A DNA stretch of 64,000 nt from Microvirga terrestris (GTDB lineage Bacteria; Pseudomonadota; Alphaproteobacteria; Rhizobiales; Beijerinckiaceae), in assembly GCF_015694425.1 (NCBI RefSeq), contig NZ_JADQDN010000003.1, forward strand, positions 396,681-460,680. Reading direction: 5' to 3'. Shown in pieces: positions 27,442-36,553 of this stretch; position 1 is the first letter of the stretch, and the number at the start of each line of letters is the position of its first letter. A program made the translations under genes and the position numbers. The notes beneath the pieces were generated by a model that was not told the origin of the DNA, made no database searches, and was given only the letters and a program-made list of their open reading frames with translations.

Positions 27442-27861
27442 TTAAACCAGGATGCGGCCGAGGCTGACCTTGAGAATGGCGTAGAGGCAGGCCACTCCAA
27501 TGATCACGGCATAGAAATTGTTCGCGATCACGGCCGCGATCTTCAGGCCTTTGTCGTGCACGTAGTCCTCGATGACGATCTGCATGCCGAGCCGCATGTG
27601 GTTGGTCACGGAGACCACCGCGAGAATCAGGATGATCGCCACCAGCGGGTGCGAGATGATGGCGATGGCCTCCTGGTAGGAGGGCGAGGCCGCCAGCGCC
27701 GCCACGATGATCACGAAGGCGATGATGAGAGGCACGTTCGACACCGCCGTCATGCGGTGAAGCCACCAATGCTCGACGCCGTGCCCGGAGGCGCCGAGGC
27801 CCTTCACGCGGGCGAGCGGGGTGCGCATGGAAACGCGGGTGTCAGCCCTGTTGTCGGCCAT
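27442..27861 (-). CDS. sdhD: Succinate dehydrogenase membrane anchor subunit
   Basis: 139 residues with three hydrophobic segments ([61 protein letters not shown]). The segment [15 protein letters not shown] with its conserved Trp, His and Arg, and [16 protein letters not shown] with the family His, mark it as the alphaproteobacterial SdhD anchor. It binds heme/quinone with SdhC. AAGGAG precedes the ATG; 12 bp separate it from sdhC. Confidence 0.94.
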   Translation of the reverse strand: MADNRADTRVSMRTPLARVKGLGASGHGVEHWWLHRMTAVSNVPLIIAFVIIVAALAASPSYQEAIAIISHPLVAIILILAVVSVTNHMRLGMQIVIEDYVHDKGLKIAAVIANNFYAVIIGVACLYAILKVSLGRILV

Positions 27862-27873
27862 TTTCCGGTCTCC

Positions 27874-28269
27874 TTAGAACGCGATGAACGCGACGACCCA
27901 GATCGCCAGCGTGAGCGCGACCGAGCCGACGAGGGTGAAGCGGGCCATGTTGATGCGCTGAGCCGCTTCCATGCCATGGCCGAAATCCCACACGAGATGG
28001 CGCACGCCGCCGAGCATGTGGTGCATGAGGATCCAGGTGTAGCCGAACAGGACCAGGTACCCGATAGGTGAGCCGAAGAACCATTGCACTTTGTCGAAGG
28101 CGCCAGGCCCGGAGGCGAGCGCCACGAGCCAGATGGCGAAGAGCGCGATGCCGCCGTAAAGCGCAACGCCGGTGATGCGGTGGGCGACGGACATCGCCAT
28201 CGTCCAGCTCCACCGGTAAATCTGAAGATGCGGGGACAAGGGCCTCGGGGCCACTTTCGCCTCAGCCAT
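27874..28269 (-). CDS. sdhC: Succinate dehydrogenase cytochrome b556 subunit
   Basis: 131 residues with three transmembrane helices. Signature RPLSPHLQIYRWSWTMAMSVAHRITG at the N-terminus and heme-ligand region HHMLGGVRHLVWDFGHG. The start at 28269 has AGGAG 8 bases upstream. First gene of sdhCDAB; the 200-bp divergent spacer to the LysR gene holds the operon promoter. Confidence 0.96.
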   Translation of the reverse strand: MAEAKVAPRPLSPHLQIYRWSWTMAMSVAHRITGVALYGGIALFAIWLVALASGPGAFDKVQWFFGSPIGYLVLFGYTWILMHHMLGGVRHLVWDFGHGMEAAQRINMARFTLVGSVALTLAIWVVAFIAF

Positions 28270-28470
28270 GATGTTCACTCCTGATCGGCGACGAGGTCGC
28301 GCATAGTTTGGAACGGTTCGTATAAGATGCGCGGCGGCACCGCAATGCACCTTCCGCCCAATCGGGTAACAGAGGAGCATGCTTCGTCAGCCGCGAAGAT
28401 ATAGCGCCCCTCGCTTAACGGACAATTTTTAATTATTCTTATCTCCCTTCGCCAATGACGAAGGGAACCT

Positions 28471-29358
28471 ATGCAATTCGACCTGACCGACCTGAGCCTC
28501 TTTCGCCATGTGGTGGAGGCCGGGAGCATCACCCATGGGGCGGAGCGGGCCCATCTGGCGCTGGCGGCCGCCAGCACGCGCATCCGCAACATGGAAAAGT
28601 CCCTTGGGGCTCCGCTCCTCCTGCGCACCCGGGCCGGCGTGACCCCGACGCCCGCGGGACGAACCCTGCTCCAGCACGCCCGGACCCTCCTGGCCCAGGC
28701 CGAGCGCCTGCGGGAGGATCTGGGCTCCTATACCGGCGGCCTGACGGGCCAGATCCGGATCCTCTCCAACACCAATGCCCTGACCGAGTTCCTGCCCGAG
28801 GCGCTCAGCGCGTTTCTGGCCGGACACCCGCAGGTCTCCATCGACCTGGAGGAGCGCCTCAGCGACGAGATCGTCGGGCTGATCGCCGAGGGCGTGGGCG
28901 ACATCGGCATCGTGGCCGGCACCGTCGACACCGGACAGCTTGAAACCTACCCGTTCCGCAGCGACCGCTTCGTGCTGGTGGTGCCGCAGGATCACGTCCT
29001 CGCCGCCCGGCCGGGCATTTCCTTCACGGAGGTGCTGGAGCACGATTTCGTCGGCCTCGACCGGGCGAGCGCCCTCCAGCGATTCCTCGCCGGCAAGGCG
29101 AGCCGCACCGGCAAGCCCATTCGTCTGCGGGTGCAGCTGCGCAGCTTCGACGCGGTCTGCCGTATGGTCGAGGCGGGCGTCGGCCTCGGCATCGTCCCCG
29201 AGACCACGGCCAAGCGCGCCGCCCGCACCATGGCGATCGGGATCGTCGACCTTGACGATGTGTGGGCCGCTCGCGATCTGACCCTGTGCATCCGCTCCCT
29301 CAAGGACATCCCTGCTTCGGCGCGCCAGCTCGTGGAGCATCTGCGGCATGGTGCGTGA
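28471..29358 (+). CDS. LysR family transcriptional regulator
   Basis: 295 residues. N-terminal winged HTH (LSLFRHVVEAGSITHGAERAHLALAAAST with ARRTPAGRTLL-like positions) and a C-terminal periplasmic-binding-protein-like effector domain (IRILSNTNALTEFLPEAL). Divergent from sdhCDAB with about 200 bp between the starts, so it may regulate sdh or itself, but divergence alone is weak evidence. AGGGAA precedes its ATG. Confidence 0.88.
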   Translation: MQFDLTDLSLFRHVVEAGSITHGAERAHLALAAASTRIRNMEKSLGAPLLLRTRAGVTPTPAGRTLLQHARTLLAQAERLREDLGSYTGGLTGQIRILSNTNALTEFLPEALSAFLAGHPQVSIDLEERLSDEIVGLIAEGVGDIGIVAGTVDTGQLETYPFRSDRFVLVVPQDHVLAARPGISFTEVLEHDFVGLDRASALQRFLAGKASRTGKPIRLRVQLRSFDAVCRMVEAGVGLGIVPETTAKRAARTMAIGIVDLDDVWAARDLTLCIRSLKDIPASARQLVEHLRHGA

Positions 29359-29482
29359 GACGGGAATCATCCGGGCGGCCTTCATGGCCGGATTCCGATC
29401 CTCACATCGGCGTGAGGAGGGAATGACTCCCGCATCAGAAGTGTCATTGTGACGGGGGTCTTCACATCCTTCGGAGGAAACA

Positions 29483-30151
29483 ATGCGTGGAACGGACGGC
29501 GTATCGCTCTTGGGCCTCATCGGCCTCATGATCCTAGGCTCCCTCGGGATCACCCAGGCCCAGACGGCCTCGGCCGACACCACTTTCTTCGTCACCAGCG
29601 TGGGATCCGGCAAGGGCGCCGATCTCGGCGGCCTCGATGGCGCGGACCGCCATTGCGAGACGCTTGCCGAAGCCGCCGGCATTCGCGGCAAGATGTGGCG
29701 CGCCTATCTCTCGACCCAAGGCGCAAACGGCGTCAATGCCAAGGACCGGATCGGGCGCGGGCCGTGGCAGAACGCCAAGGGAACCGTGATCGCCAAGGAC
29801 GTGGCGGACCTGCACAGCGCCAATAACAACATCACGAAGCAGACCGCGCTCACCGAGAAGGGCGAGCCCGTGAAGGGCCGCGGCGACCAGCCGAACCAGC
29901 ACGACATCCTCACGGGGTCGCAGCCCGACGGCACAGCCTTTGCGGGCAATGAGGACATGACCTGCGGCAACTGGACGAAGAGCGGCGCCGAGGGCGCCGC
30001 CATGACGGGCCATCACGACCGCATGGGCCTCGACGAGTCGCCGCCGGCCAAGTCCTGGAATTCCTCGCACGCGACGCGCGGCGGCTGCAGCCAGGACGCC
30101 CTGCGCGGCACCGGCGGCGCGGGGCTGCTCTACTGCTTCGCGGCGAACTGA
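29483..30151 (+). CDS. Secreted endostatin/C-type-lectin-like protein
   Basis: 222 residues with a signal peptide ending near ITQAQT. The body has the pattern of bacterial endostatin-like (collagen NC10 type) folds: FFVTSVGSGKGADLGGLDGAD, CETLAEAAG, MWRAYLST, and a C-terminal run with GGCSQDALRGTGGAGLLYCFAAN. Four cysteines (HCETL, MTCGN, GGCSQ, LYCFA) could pair in the envelope. The function is unknown; related proteins in pathogens bind host ligands. It has a good ribosome site (CGGAGG). Its stop abuts the folD stop with no gap. Confidence 0.7.
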   Translation: MRGTDGVSLLGLIGLMILGSLGITQAQTASADTTFFVTSVGSGKGADLGGLDGADRHCETLAEAAGIRGKMWRAYLSTQGANGVNAKDRIGRGPWQNAKGTVIAKDVADLHSANNNITKQTALTEKGEPVKGRGDQPNQHDILTGSQPDGTAFAGNEDMTCGNWTKSGAEGAAMTGHHDRMGLDESPPAKSWNSSHATRGGCSQDALRGTGGAGLLYCFAAN

Positions 30152-31054
30152 TCAGGCGGCGAAATCGACCTGCGGCATGGTGAGCCCGCGCCTTAAGCAC
30201 GCTGCCTCCAGTGTGTTGCGCAGCAGGCAGGCGATGGTCATGGGGCCGACACCGCCGGGAACCGGCGTGATGGCGGAAGCGACTTCGGCCGCTTCCGCAT
30301 AGGCTACGTCGCCCACCACCCGGGTCTTGCCCTCGCCGGCGGCCGGATTTGGCACCCGGTTGATGCCCACATCGATCACGATGGCGCCGGGCTTGATCCA
30401 GCTGCCGCGCACCATCTCGGGCCGCCCGACCGCGGCGACGAGAAGGTCGGCGCTGCGGCACACCTCTGGAAGATCGCGGGTCTTGGAATGGGCTACCGTC
30501 ACTGTGCAGCTCTGGGCGATGAGCAGCTGCGCCATGGGCTTGCCCACGATGTTGGAGCGCCCGACCACCACGGCATTGAGCCCGGCAAGATCGCGACGCA
30601 CCGACTGCGCCAGGAGCAGGCAGCCCAAGGGCGTGCAGGAGACGAGGCCCGGCACACCGGTCATGAGGCGCCCGGCATTGATCGGATGGAAGCCGTCCAC
30701 GTCTTTTGCCGGATCGATGGCCTCAATCACCTTCTGGGCGTCGATCTGCTTGGGCAGGGGCAGCTGCACCAGGATGCCGTCCACCGCCGGGTCGGCATTG
30801 AGCCGGGCGACGAGGTCGAGAAGCTCCGCCTCTGACGTGGAAGCGGGCAGCACATGCTCGAAGGAGCGCATGCCCACCTCAAGGGTCTGGCGGGCCTTGT
30901 TTTTCACGTAGAGCTGGCTTGCCGGATCCTCGCCGACGATGACCACCGCGAGACCCGGCGTGACGCCCTGCCCGACCAGAGACTTCACGGCCCTGGCGAT
31001 GCGGGAGCGCAAACCCTCGGCATAAGCTTTTCCGTCGATGATCGTGGCGCTCAT
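30152..31054 (-). CDS. folD: Bifunctional methylenetetrahydrofolate dehydrogenase/cyclohydrolase
   Basis: 300 residues. Catalytic Lys in [40 protein letters not shown]-site [14 protein letters not shown], and [15 protein letters not shown]. It interconverts 5,10-methylene- and 10-formyl-THF. It overlaps the DUF167 gene by 4 bp (ATGA), giving a folD-DUF167-YggT cluster typical of Hyphomicrobiales. Confidence 0.97.
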   Translation of the reverse strand: MSATIIDGKAYAEGLRSRIARAVKSLVGQGVTPGLAVVIVGEDPASQLYVKNKARQTLEVGMRSFEHVLPASTSEAELLDLVARLNADPAVDGILVQLPLPKQIDAQKVIEAIDPAKDVDGFHPINAGRLMTGVPGLVSCTPLGCLLLAQSVRRDLAGLNAVVVGRSNIVGKPMAQLLIAQSCTVTVAHSKTRDLPEVCRSADLLVAAVGRPEMVRGSWIKPGAIVIDVGINRVPNPAAGEGKTRVVGDVAYAEAAEVASAITPVPGGVGPMTIACLLRNTLEAACLRRGLTMPQVDFAA

Positions 31055-31368
31055 GGGCTCTCCCGTCCTGTCACGGCGGCAAGGGCTTCGGCCAATGCGT
31101 CGCCCTCGCCTGAAATCACAAAGGTCTTCAGCCGGGTGGTGGCACCGGCCTCCAGGCTCACCGCCGAGGCCGGGAGCTTCAAGGCCTTGGCGAGGAGCCG
31201 CCGGACGCCCTCGTTCGCCGCCCCGTCCTCCGGCGCTGCCCTCACCCGGACCTTCAGCACCGGCCGGCCGTCCGACAGGGTCTCGATCCCGTCGATGGCA
31301 TCCCGCCCGCTCCGGGGCGTCACGCGCACCCGGACCTCAAGGCCGCCGGGGCGGATCCGCCAGGGCAT
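31051..31368 (-). CDS. DUF167 family protein (YggU-like)
   Basis: 105 residues: [42 protein letters not shown] and [20 protein letters not shown] follow the YggU/DUF167 pattern. Function not established. It lies between the YggT gene (12 bp upstream) and folD (4-bp overlap), a conserved order. Confidence 0.9.
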   Translation of the reverse strand: MPWRIRPGGLEVRVRVTPRSGRDAIDGIETLSDGRPVLKVRVRAAPEDGAANEGVRRLLAKALKLPASAVSLEAGATTRLKTFVISGEGDALAEALAAVTGRESP

Positions 31369-31380
31369 GGCCCAACGCCC

Positions 31381-31671
31381 TTAGAAGGCGATCGGCATCA
31401 GGTAGTCGATGATCAAGTTCTGGATGAAAATGATCAGCAGGATCAAAATGATGGGCGAGATGTCGACCCCGCCGAGATTGGGCAGGATGTTCCGGATCGG
31501 CCGCAACACAGGCTGGGTCACCGCATCGAGGAAGTTCCAGATCGAGCGGACGAAGTCGTTGCGAGTGTTGACTACGTTGAAGGCGACCAGCCAGCTCAGG
31601 ATCGCCGAGGCGATGATGAGGTAGGTATAGAGCTGCAGGGCCAGCAGAATGACATTGAGGAGCGCGCGCAT
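31381..31671 (-). CDS. YggT family membrane protein
   Basis: 96 residues with two hydrophobic helices ([42 protein letters not shown]) flanking a central [17 protein letters not shown], the YggT signature. Linked in some bacteria to osmotic stress and cell shape, but undefined here. First gene of the folD cluster; its promoter lies in 31672-31855, next to the tRNA. Confidence 0.88.
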   Translation of the reverse strand: MRALLNVILLALQLYTYLIIASAILSWLVAFNVVNTRNDFVRSIWNFLDAVTQPVLRPIRNILPNLGGVDISPIILILLIIFIQNLIIDYLMPIAF

Positions 31672-31855
31672 GGGAAACCTGTCGGAGATCGGCGTTGCTC
31701 ATGTAACGATTGAAGCGGGGCTGAACAACCCATAACCGCATCGCAGGAGGATCCCATCCCGGGCCCGAGGCACGGGAGGCCCCCGCCTCCGGCCGATTGA
31801 CAGACCAACGTCGGCGGGCCTAAAACTTCCGCCACTTGGCTCGATTCAAACGACC

Positions 31856-31931
31856 GGGGCTGTAGCTCAGATGGGAGAGCGCTGCAATCGCACTGCAGAG
31901 GTCAGGGGTTCGATTCCCCTCAGCTCCACCA
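31856..31931 (+). tRNA. tRNA-Ala, anticodon CGC
   Basis: 76 nt with encoded CCA. Acceptor GGGGCTG (31856-31862) pairs with CAGCTCC (31921-31927); anticodon stem CTGCA/TGCAG encloses loop ATCGCAC, giving anticodon CGC (31889-31891), which reads GCG; T-loop has GGTTCGATTCC. It reads alone on the plus strand. Confidence 0.95.
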
Positions 31932-32154
31932 AGCCTTCCCCAAGCCATTGAGTTTCCGAGAAATCGTCGCGTTCTCTGCACCCGGGTGCAACGTCGGGGC
32001 ACCCACAAGGGCCTGCGGTCTTGCGTGACGATAAAGATTGCGTCGTCGACCTCCTAGGGGTCGCCACTCCCTCAATCATTCAGGCTTCAAGAACGGGCCT
32101 GGTGTTGGCGCTGCCCGCACCGGCAGCGCCAGACAACCGGGGATGGTCCGCTGC

Positions 32155-32853
32155 TTAAGCGGGCAGGACGACCACCTTGGTCTTGACCGGCGTCCGGTCG
32201 TACAGGTGCATCATGTCCTGCGTCAGCAGGCCGACGCAGCCGCTGGTGATGCCGTTGCCGATCGATTCCGCGTCGAGGCTGGCATAGATCGTGTAGAGCG
32301 TGTAGGCGCCGTTTTGATAAAGATGAAGCGTTCGGGCGCCGAGCGGGTTGTCGAGGCCGCCCGGCATGCCGCGGGCCCATTTGGCCGCCTCGGGCTGGCG
32401 CTTGATCATCGCCGCAGGCGGGGTCCAGGTCGCCCATTCGCTCTTGCGCCCGACATAGGCGTCTCCGCTCCACCGGAACCCGTCTCGGCCCACATTGGCC
32501 CCATAGCGGGTAGCGTTTCCATCCTCCTCGATGCGGTAGACGTAGTAATTGCCGGGATCGACGATGATCGTGCCGGGCGCCTCCTTGGTGTCGTAGCGAA
32601 CGGTCCGGCGAAAATATTTCGGATCGACCTTGCTGACATCGATCGCCGGGATCGGGAACTTCTCATCCGGCACCGGCCCGTAGACCCTTGATGCCTCCGC
32701 GAGGCTCATGCCGTCGGATGTGGCGCAACCGGCCAGCCCCAGCGCACTAGCCCCGACCAGAAACGACCGGCGACTGAGAAGCCCTTCACGGCGCCCGAGC
32801 AGAGTTCCCTCGTCCGTCTCGCCGGCACCGGCATTTCCGCGGTTCATGATCAT
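32155..32853 (-). CDS. L,D-transpeptidase (YkuD) family protein with Tat/lipoprotein-like signal
   Basis: 232 residues. N-terminal RRSFL twin-arginine motif (28-32) followed by lipobox LAGC (Cys 43), so it is probably exported folded and possibly lipid-anchored. The C-terminal YkuD domain has the conserved segment IGNGITSGCVGLL with catalytic Cys near 206; the usual Arg after the Cys is replaced by Gly (GCVGL), as in several rhizobial paralogues. Such enzymes form 3-3 peptidoglycan cross-links or attach proteins to peptidoglycan. The start at 32853 follows AAGGGA; the open frame upstream has no conserved pattern. Confidence 0.85.
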   Translation of the reverse strand: MIMNRGNAGAGETDEGTLLGRREGLLSRRSFLVGASALGLAGCATSDGMSLAEASRVYGPVPDEKFPIPAIDVSKVDPKYFRRTVRYDTKEAPGTIIVDPGNYYVYRIEEDGNATRYGANVGRDGFRWSGDAYVGRKSEWATWTPPAAMIKRQPEAAKWARGMPGGLDNPLGARTLHLYQNGAYTLYTIYASLDAESIGNGITSGCVGLLTQDMMHLYDRTPVKTKVVVLPA

Positions 32854-33227
32854 GATGTGGCAACTTCCCTTATCCTGGCGCCCGACGAGCCAATGCTCCG
32901 GCAACCACCCGCTGAATGTTTTGGTTAGGCCGGAGATTGCCGTTCCAGGGCTCGATTGGCAAGCCCGGGCCTCCAGGCGCAGCGCTTGCCATGCACCACA
33001 GTCGGTCACGTCAAGGCACGCGCGTTGTATGCCTGACCCGCGGGCGGTCATCGGCTCAGTTGATCGACCTTGAGAGTCGTGCCGGGCCGGCGCGATCCGG
33101 ACCAGCGCTCAAGTGTGCCCGGACCGATGCCGTGATCCCGGCTTTCCCGGCGGAACCTGGGGTGACTGCGTCCGGTTTAGATCCAAGGCATCCTGGATGG
33201 CGCCACGCTCTCATCGAGGAATCAAGC
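32854..33227. other. Spacer between divergent L,D-transpeptidase and phospholipase D genes
   Basis: 374 bp with no convincing gene. Open frames crossing it are upstream extensions of the two flanking genes without conserved pattern. It must hold the promoters of both genes; an EcfG-like promoter for the plus-strand gene is listed separately. Confidence 0.6.
33152..33177 (+). promoter_or_regulatory. Candidate EcfG-type (general stress) promoter of the phospholipase D gene
   Basis: GGAAC (33152-33156), a 17-nt spacer, then GGTT, close to the alphaproteobacterial EcfG consensus GGAAC-N16/17-CGTT (one mismatch in the -10). The start codon is about 50 bp downstream. This is a match by eye with no statistical backing. 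Confidence 0.35.
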
Positions 33228-34691
33228 ATGCAGGGCGGTGGGGCGATGGAGAGAGTAACAGTGCAAGTCTTGCGGCCGGGCCATACATGCTGGTGTATCG
33301 AGCAGGCCGACCGCGTTGCCCTCATCGTCGATGCCGCCGATTACTTCCAGGCCGCGCAGTCGGCCATGCTCAAGGCGCAGCATTCCATCCTCATGATCGG
33401 GTGGGATTTCGATACGCGCATCGATCTCGACCCCACCGGCGGGACAGATGAATATCCCCGGCACCTGGGGGCGTTCCTGACATGGCTTGTCGACACCAAG
33501 CCGGATCTTCACGTCAACATTCTGAAGTGGGACCTCGGCATGGTGAAGGCCCTGTGGCGGGGCACAACCCTCTTCCGGGTGGCCCAATGGGCCATGCATG
33601 AGCGCATCACCTTCAAGCTCGACGGCGCCCACCCGCCCGGCGCGGCGCACCACCACAAGATCGTCGTGATCGACGATGCCGTGGCCTTCTGCGGTGGCAT
33701 CGACATGACAGGCGATCGCTGGGATACGTCGGAGCACCGCGATGCCGATCCCCGCCGTCGCCGCCCTTTCACGAGGCGTGCCTACGGGCCGTGGCATGAT
33801 GCCACCACGGCCGTGAGCGGAGCGGCGGCCAAGGCTCTTGGCGATCATGCCCGGGAGCGCTGGGAGCGAGCCTCGGGAGAGGTTCTGGCGCCACCGCCTG
33901 CCGTGTCGGATCCCTGGCCCGACGGATTGCCCGTCGACATGGCCGATGTGGCGGTCGCGATCGCCCGGACCATCCCGGCCTACGACACTCAACCAGAGGT
34001 GCGCGAGATCGAAGCGCTGTACCTCGCTGCGATCGCAGCCGCCCGCCGGAGCGTCTACTTCGAGAGTCAATACTTCGCGTCGCGTGCCGTCGCGGAGGCC
34101 ATCGCCCGGCGCTTAGGCGAGCCAGACGGACCCGAATTCGTGATCGTCAACCCCGAATCGGCTGAAGGCTGGCTCGAGGAGGAAACCATGGGCTCGGCAA
34201 GGGCTCGTCTCCTGGCCATGCTACGGCGCAGCGACCGCTTCGGGCGCCTGCGGGTTTATACGCCGGTCACTGAGGGGGAGCAGCCGATCTATGTGCACGC
34301 CAAGATCATGATCATGGACGACCGGCTGCTGCGGGTGGGGTCATCCAACCTGAACAACCGCTCGATGGGGTACGATACCGAGTGCGATCTCGCTCTCGAG
34401 ACGGATGACGACACGCAGGTCGCCCACGTGATCCGGAGCTTTCGGGCTCGGCTGCTGGCCGAACATCTGGGCACGTCGCCGGAGCAGGTCTTCGCCGTGA
34501 TGGCGGAGCGGCGGTCCCTGATCGCAGCGATCGACGCGCTCTCGGGCCCTGGACGCTCTCTTCGGCCGTTCGATCCACCCAGAATCAACGACGCCGAAAA
34601 GGCACTGGCGGATCACGAACTTCTTGATCCGGAACGCCCGCGCTCCCTCTGGCATGCCCTGTCCCGGCCTCACCTGCCCATCCTCAGGTGA
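33228..34691 (+). CDS. Phospholipase D-like (HKD) protein
   Basis: 487 residues with two HxKx4D motifs: HHHKIVVIDD around residue 142 and VHAKIMIMDDRLLRVGSSNLNNRSMGYDTE near 356, plus WDFDTRIDLDP before the first. These define the phospholipase D/cardiolipin synthase-like superfamily. No transmembrane segment or signal peptide is evident, so a soluble or peripheral enzyme acting on phospholipids is likely; the true substrate is unknown. The start at 33228 follows GAGGA. It is divergent from the L,D-transpeptidase gene. Confidence 0.88.
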   Translation: MQGGGAMERVTVQVLRPGHTCWCIEQADRVALIVDAADYFQAAQSAMLKAQHSILMIGWDFDTRIDLDPTGGTDEYPRHLGAFLTWLVDTKPDLHVNILKWDLGMVKALWRGTTLFRVAQWAMHERITFKLDGAHPPGAAHHHKIVVIDDAVAFCGGIDMTGDRWDTSEHRDADPRRRRPFTRRAYGPWHDATTAVSGAAAKALGDHARERWERASGEVLAPPPAVSDPWPDGLPVDMADVAVAIARTIPAYDTQPEVREIEALYLAAIAAARRSVYFESQYFASRAVAEAIARRLGEPDGPEFVIVNPESAEGWLEEETMGSARARLLAMLRRSDRFGRLRVYTPVTEGEQPIYVHAKIMIMDDRLLRVGSSNLNNRSMGYDTECDLALETDDDTQVAHVIRSFRARLLAEHLGTSPEQVFAVMAERRSLIAAIDALSGPGRSLRPFDPPRINDAEKALADHELLDPERPRSLWHALSRPHLPILR

Positions 34692-34703
34692 AGACGAGCG
34701 TCA

Positions 34704-35015
34704 TCACGCCCCGCGGCTCTCCAGATACACACGTGCCGACTTGAGGGCGGCCGCGCATTGAGGGGTGTTCCCGAGGATGTTTTCGGGGGCAGTCTGGCCA
34801 GTCCAGACGTCGAGGGCCGTGGTCACGACCCAGAGGGGCTCGGCCATGGCGCGATCGGCCAGACCAGGCAGCGAGGCCTCAGCGCAGGTTCTCACATCCG
34901 CGATCACGGCCTGAGGCGCCCGGACCTGCACCAAGCGCTCGCTCATCTCCGCCTGCAACGGATCGACGATCAGGAGGCTGACGAGGGAAGCCAGAAGTTC
35001 TTGAAACATGAGCAT
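34704..35015 (-). CDS. Small conserved-looking protein of unknown function
   Basis: 103 residues, hydrophobic at the N-terminus (MLMFQELLASLVSLLIVDPLQA), suggesting a signal peptide or membrane anchor, followed by a polar body with two Cys (RTCAEA, PQCAAAL). I do not recognise the family. It converges on the phospholipase D gene with 12 bp between the stops. A hairpin with a GAAA loop precedes its start. Moderate support: good codon pattern, no homology known to me. Confidence 0.55.
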   Translation of the reverse strand: MLMFQELLASLVSLLIVDPLQAEMSERLVQVRAPQAVIADVRTCAEASLPGLADRAMAEPLWVVTTALDVWTGQTAPENILGNTPQCAAALKSARVYLESRGA

Positions 35016-35381
35016 CTCTGTGCCGGCGGCCGGATCGGAAACGATCCGACATCACGCAAGCGCCACCGCTTCCTGCGTCAGAGGGGCCCGGATCAGGGGT
35101 CTGTTTGACACGTAAGCATGAACGGTCGCGGTTCAAGGTCGGCTCGGGGCGAAGTGGATGATGTTGCGTTGCCTCCCGTGGCGTCATTGTGCGCGCGGCA
35201 TTCTGATTTGTCGGCAGAGTTTTCACTGACGGAGCACTCAAATTCCTATCTTGGTGCGGCAGGCTTGCGGCAGGCGCAGCAACAACCTCAATCTCCAACC
35301 GGAGCCTCAAAGTTGCCGCGATTGCCCCTGTATGAGCGGAGCCTTGCACGACAGTGATTTGCGGATCGGATCGTCACCCTC
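35016..35381. other. Intergenic stretch without a confident gene
   Basis: 366 bp. Contains a perfect 7-bp hairpin CGGATCG-GAAA-CGATCCG (35031-35048) just upstream of the small minus-strand gene. Open frames here overlap on both strands and show no conserved motif. It should carry promoters for both flanking divergent genes. Confidence 0.6.
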
Positions 35382-36095
35382 ATGAGTTCTTCGCCTCAGT
35401 CCAGAACCGGTTTCGTCTTTCCTTGGTCCGCCGACGATCAGCCGCGTCATGAACTCATCGAAAAGCTCGACCAGGTTTCCAGGCTGTGCCATCTGCGCTG
35501 GCGCATCGTGGAACAATATGGCGAGGCCGCGCGTCCGGTGCTTCGTCAGATCGGCAAGGCGCTCGATCAGACGGCTCTGGCCGCCGCGCTGATCGTGCTT
35601 CCGAAAGTCTTTTCCGAATGGGACAGGCTGCGTCCCGTGCTGATATCGAATGCCCGGACCCTGCTTCCCTTCGTTCCGCTGGTGAACACCGCTGAGGACG
35701 AGGCCCTTGAACAGGATCCGATCTGGAGCCTCCTGGGAGAGTTCAAGACGCTTGTGCCCGACCAGCAGGACAAAGCCGCCAAGAACTTGGCACTCCTGTG
35801 GGGACATTTCGAGGATACCTTTGGAGGCTTGAGCGGCTTTCTCGCGGAGCCGCAGACGGAGCGGGCGCTCTATCTCAATAAGCTCGACACGGCCTCCCGG
35901 CGCATGAGGCTCGCTCGGGGTTCGGATGTGGCGTTCCACTATGTCACGGTCGAGGTGATGCGGCTTTACGTGATCTGCCTGCAGACGAGGCGCTCGGACC
36001 GTGCTGCCCTCTCGCTCGCGACCTGCGCTGCCACCTTGATCAATCGCGGGCGCATGATGACACCGGCGCTCACGCACCAGCCTGCCGCAGCCTGA
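35382..36095 (+). CDS. Hypothetical protein, alpha-helical
   Basis: 237 residues, predicted largely helical from its composition, with no signal peptide or clear transmembrane helix (the LAAALIVLPKVF segment is short). I do not recognise a family. It stands alone in a stretch of stress-type genes. Codon usage is like its neighbours. Start at ATG 35382 lacks a strong ribosome site. Confidence 0.6.
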   Translation: MSSSPQSRTGFVFPWSADDQPRHELIEKLDQVSRLCHLRWRIVEQYGEAARPVLRQIGKALDQTALAAALIVLPKVFSEWDRLRPVLISNARTLLPFVPLVNTAEDEALEQDPIWSLLGEFKTLVPDQQDKAAKNLALLWGHFEDTFGGLSGFLAEPQTERALYLNKLDTASRRMRLARGSDVAFHYVTVEVMRLYVICLQTRRSDRAALSLATCAATLINRGRMMTPALTHQPAAA

Positions 36096-36185
36096 CGCAT
36101 CCGATGCTTCCCCTTTGAATGAGAGCATCGTGCCGGCGCTGAATCTGCAATCCACGCGCAGCTGACCGAGACGAGCCGGCACGAC

Positions 36186-36220
36186 AAAGAAAAAGGCCTG
36201 AGCGGAAAGACCGTCAGGCC
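36186..36220 (-). terminator. Terminator of the 65-codon gene
   Basis: Stem GGCCTGA (36195-36201) / TCAGGCC (36214-36220) extended by CGG/CCG inside, followed on the minus strand by TTTTTCTTT. It lies about 100 bp downstream of the small gene's stop. Confidence 0.7.
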
Positions 36221-36322
36221 GTCGAGTTGCCAGAGGGAACGAAGGTATTCAAAGAGACAACGGCCAAGCCTCAAGCTGGTTCCGGGCCGGTGCAGGTTTC
36301 CCGGTATCGTGTACATATGCCA

Positions 36323-36520
36323 TCAACGCGGCGCAGCCTCGATCGCGTTCTGCTCCACCACGCGTTCGATCATCTCCGTCTCGCTCTTGATGCAGTAGAG
36401 CGGCAGGCCGCCGGCTGTCATCGGCAACAGGCGCAGCACCCTGAAGACATCGTGCGGAAGAGCATTGCAGGATGGATGAGGTTTCACGACCTCCCCGACT
36501 TTGAACACATGCGCGATCAT
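36323..36520 (-). CDS. Small Hyphomicrobiales-type protein (65 aa)
   Basis: 65 residues. The pattern FKVGEVVKPHPS, DVFRVLRLLPMTAGGLPLYCIKSETE and ERVVEQNAIE is one I recall from a short family of rhizobial hypothetical proteins (X-VG-x-V, VVRLLP, YRIKS, ERVV). Function unknown; perhaps a small beta-rich protein. GGAGGA lies just before the ATG, and a terminator follows, so it is a genuine gene. It follows the PRC-barrel gene by 33 bp on the same strand. Confidence 0.75.
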   Translation of the reverse strand: MIAHVFKVGEVVKPHPSCNALPHDVFRVLRLLPMTAGGLPLYCIKSETEMIERVVEQNAIEAAPR

Positions 36521-36553
36521 AGCGGTCCTCCAGGATGTGATGGAGCGGCGATG

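Noticed and set aside
31856..31931. Integration of an element at the tRNA-Ala gene
   Set aside because: No integrase, no repeat of the tRNA 3' end found nearby by eye; only noted as a possibility.
34879..35349. 156-codon minus-strand frame in the 35-kb gap
   Set aside because: No conserved pattern, overlaps a better supported gene and a gap.
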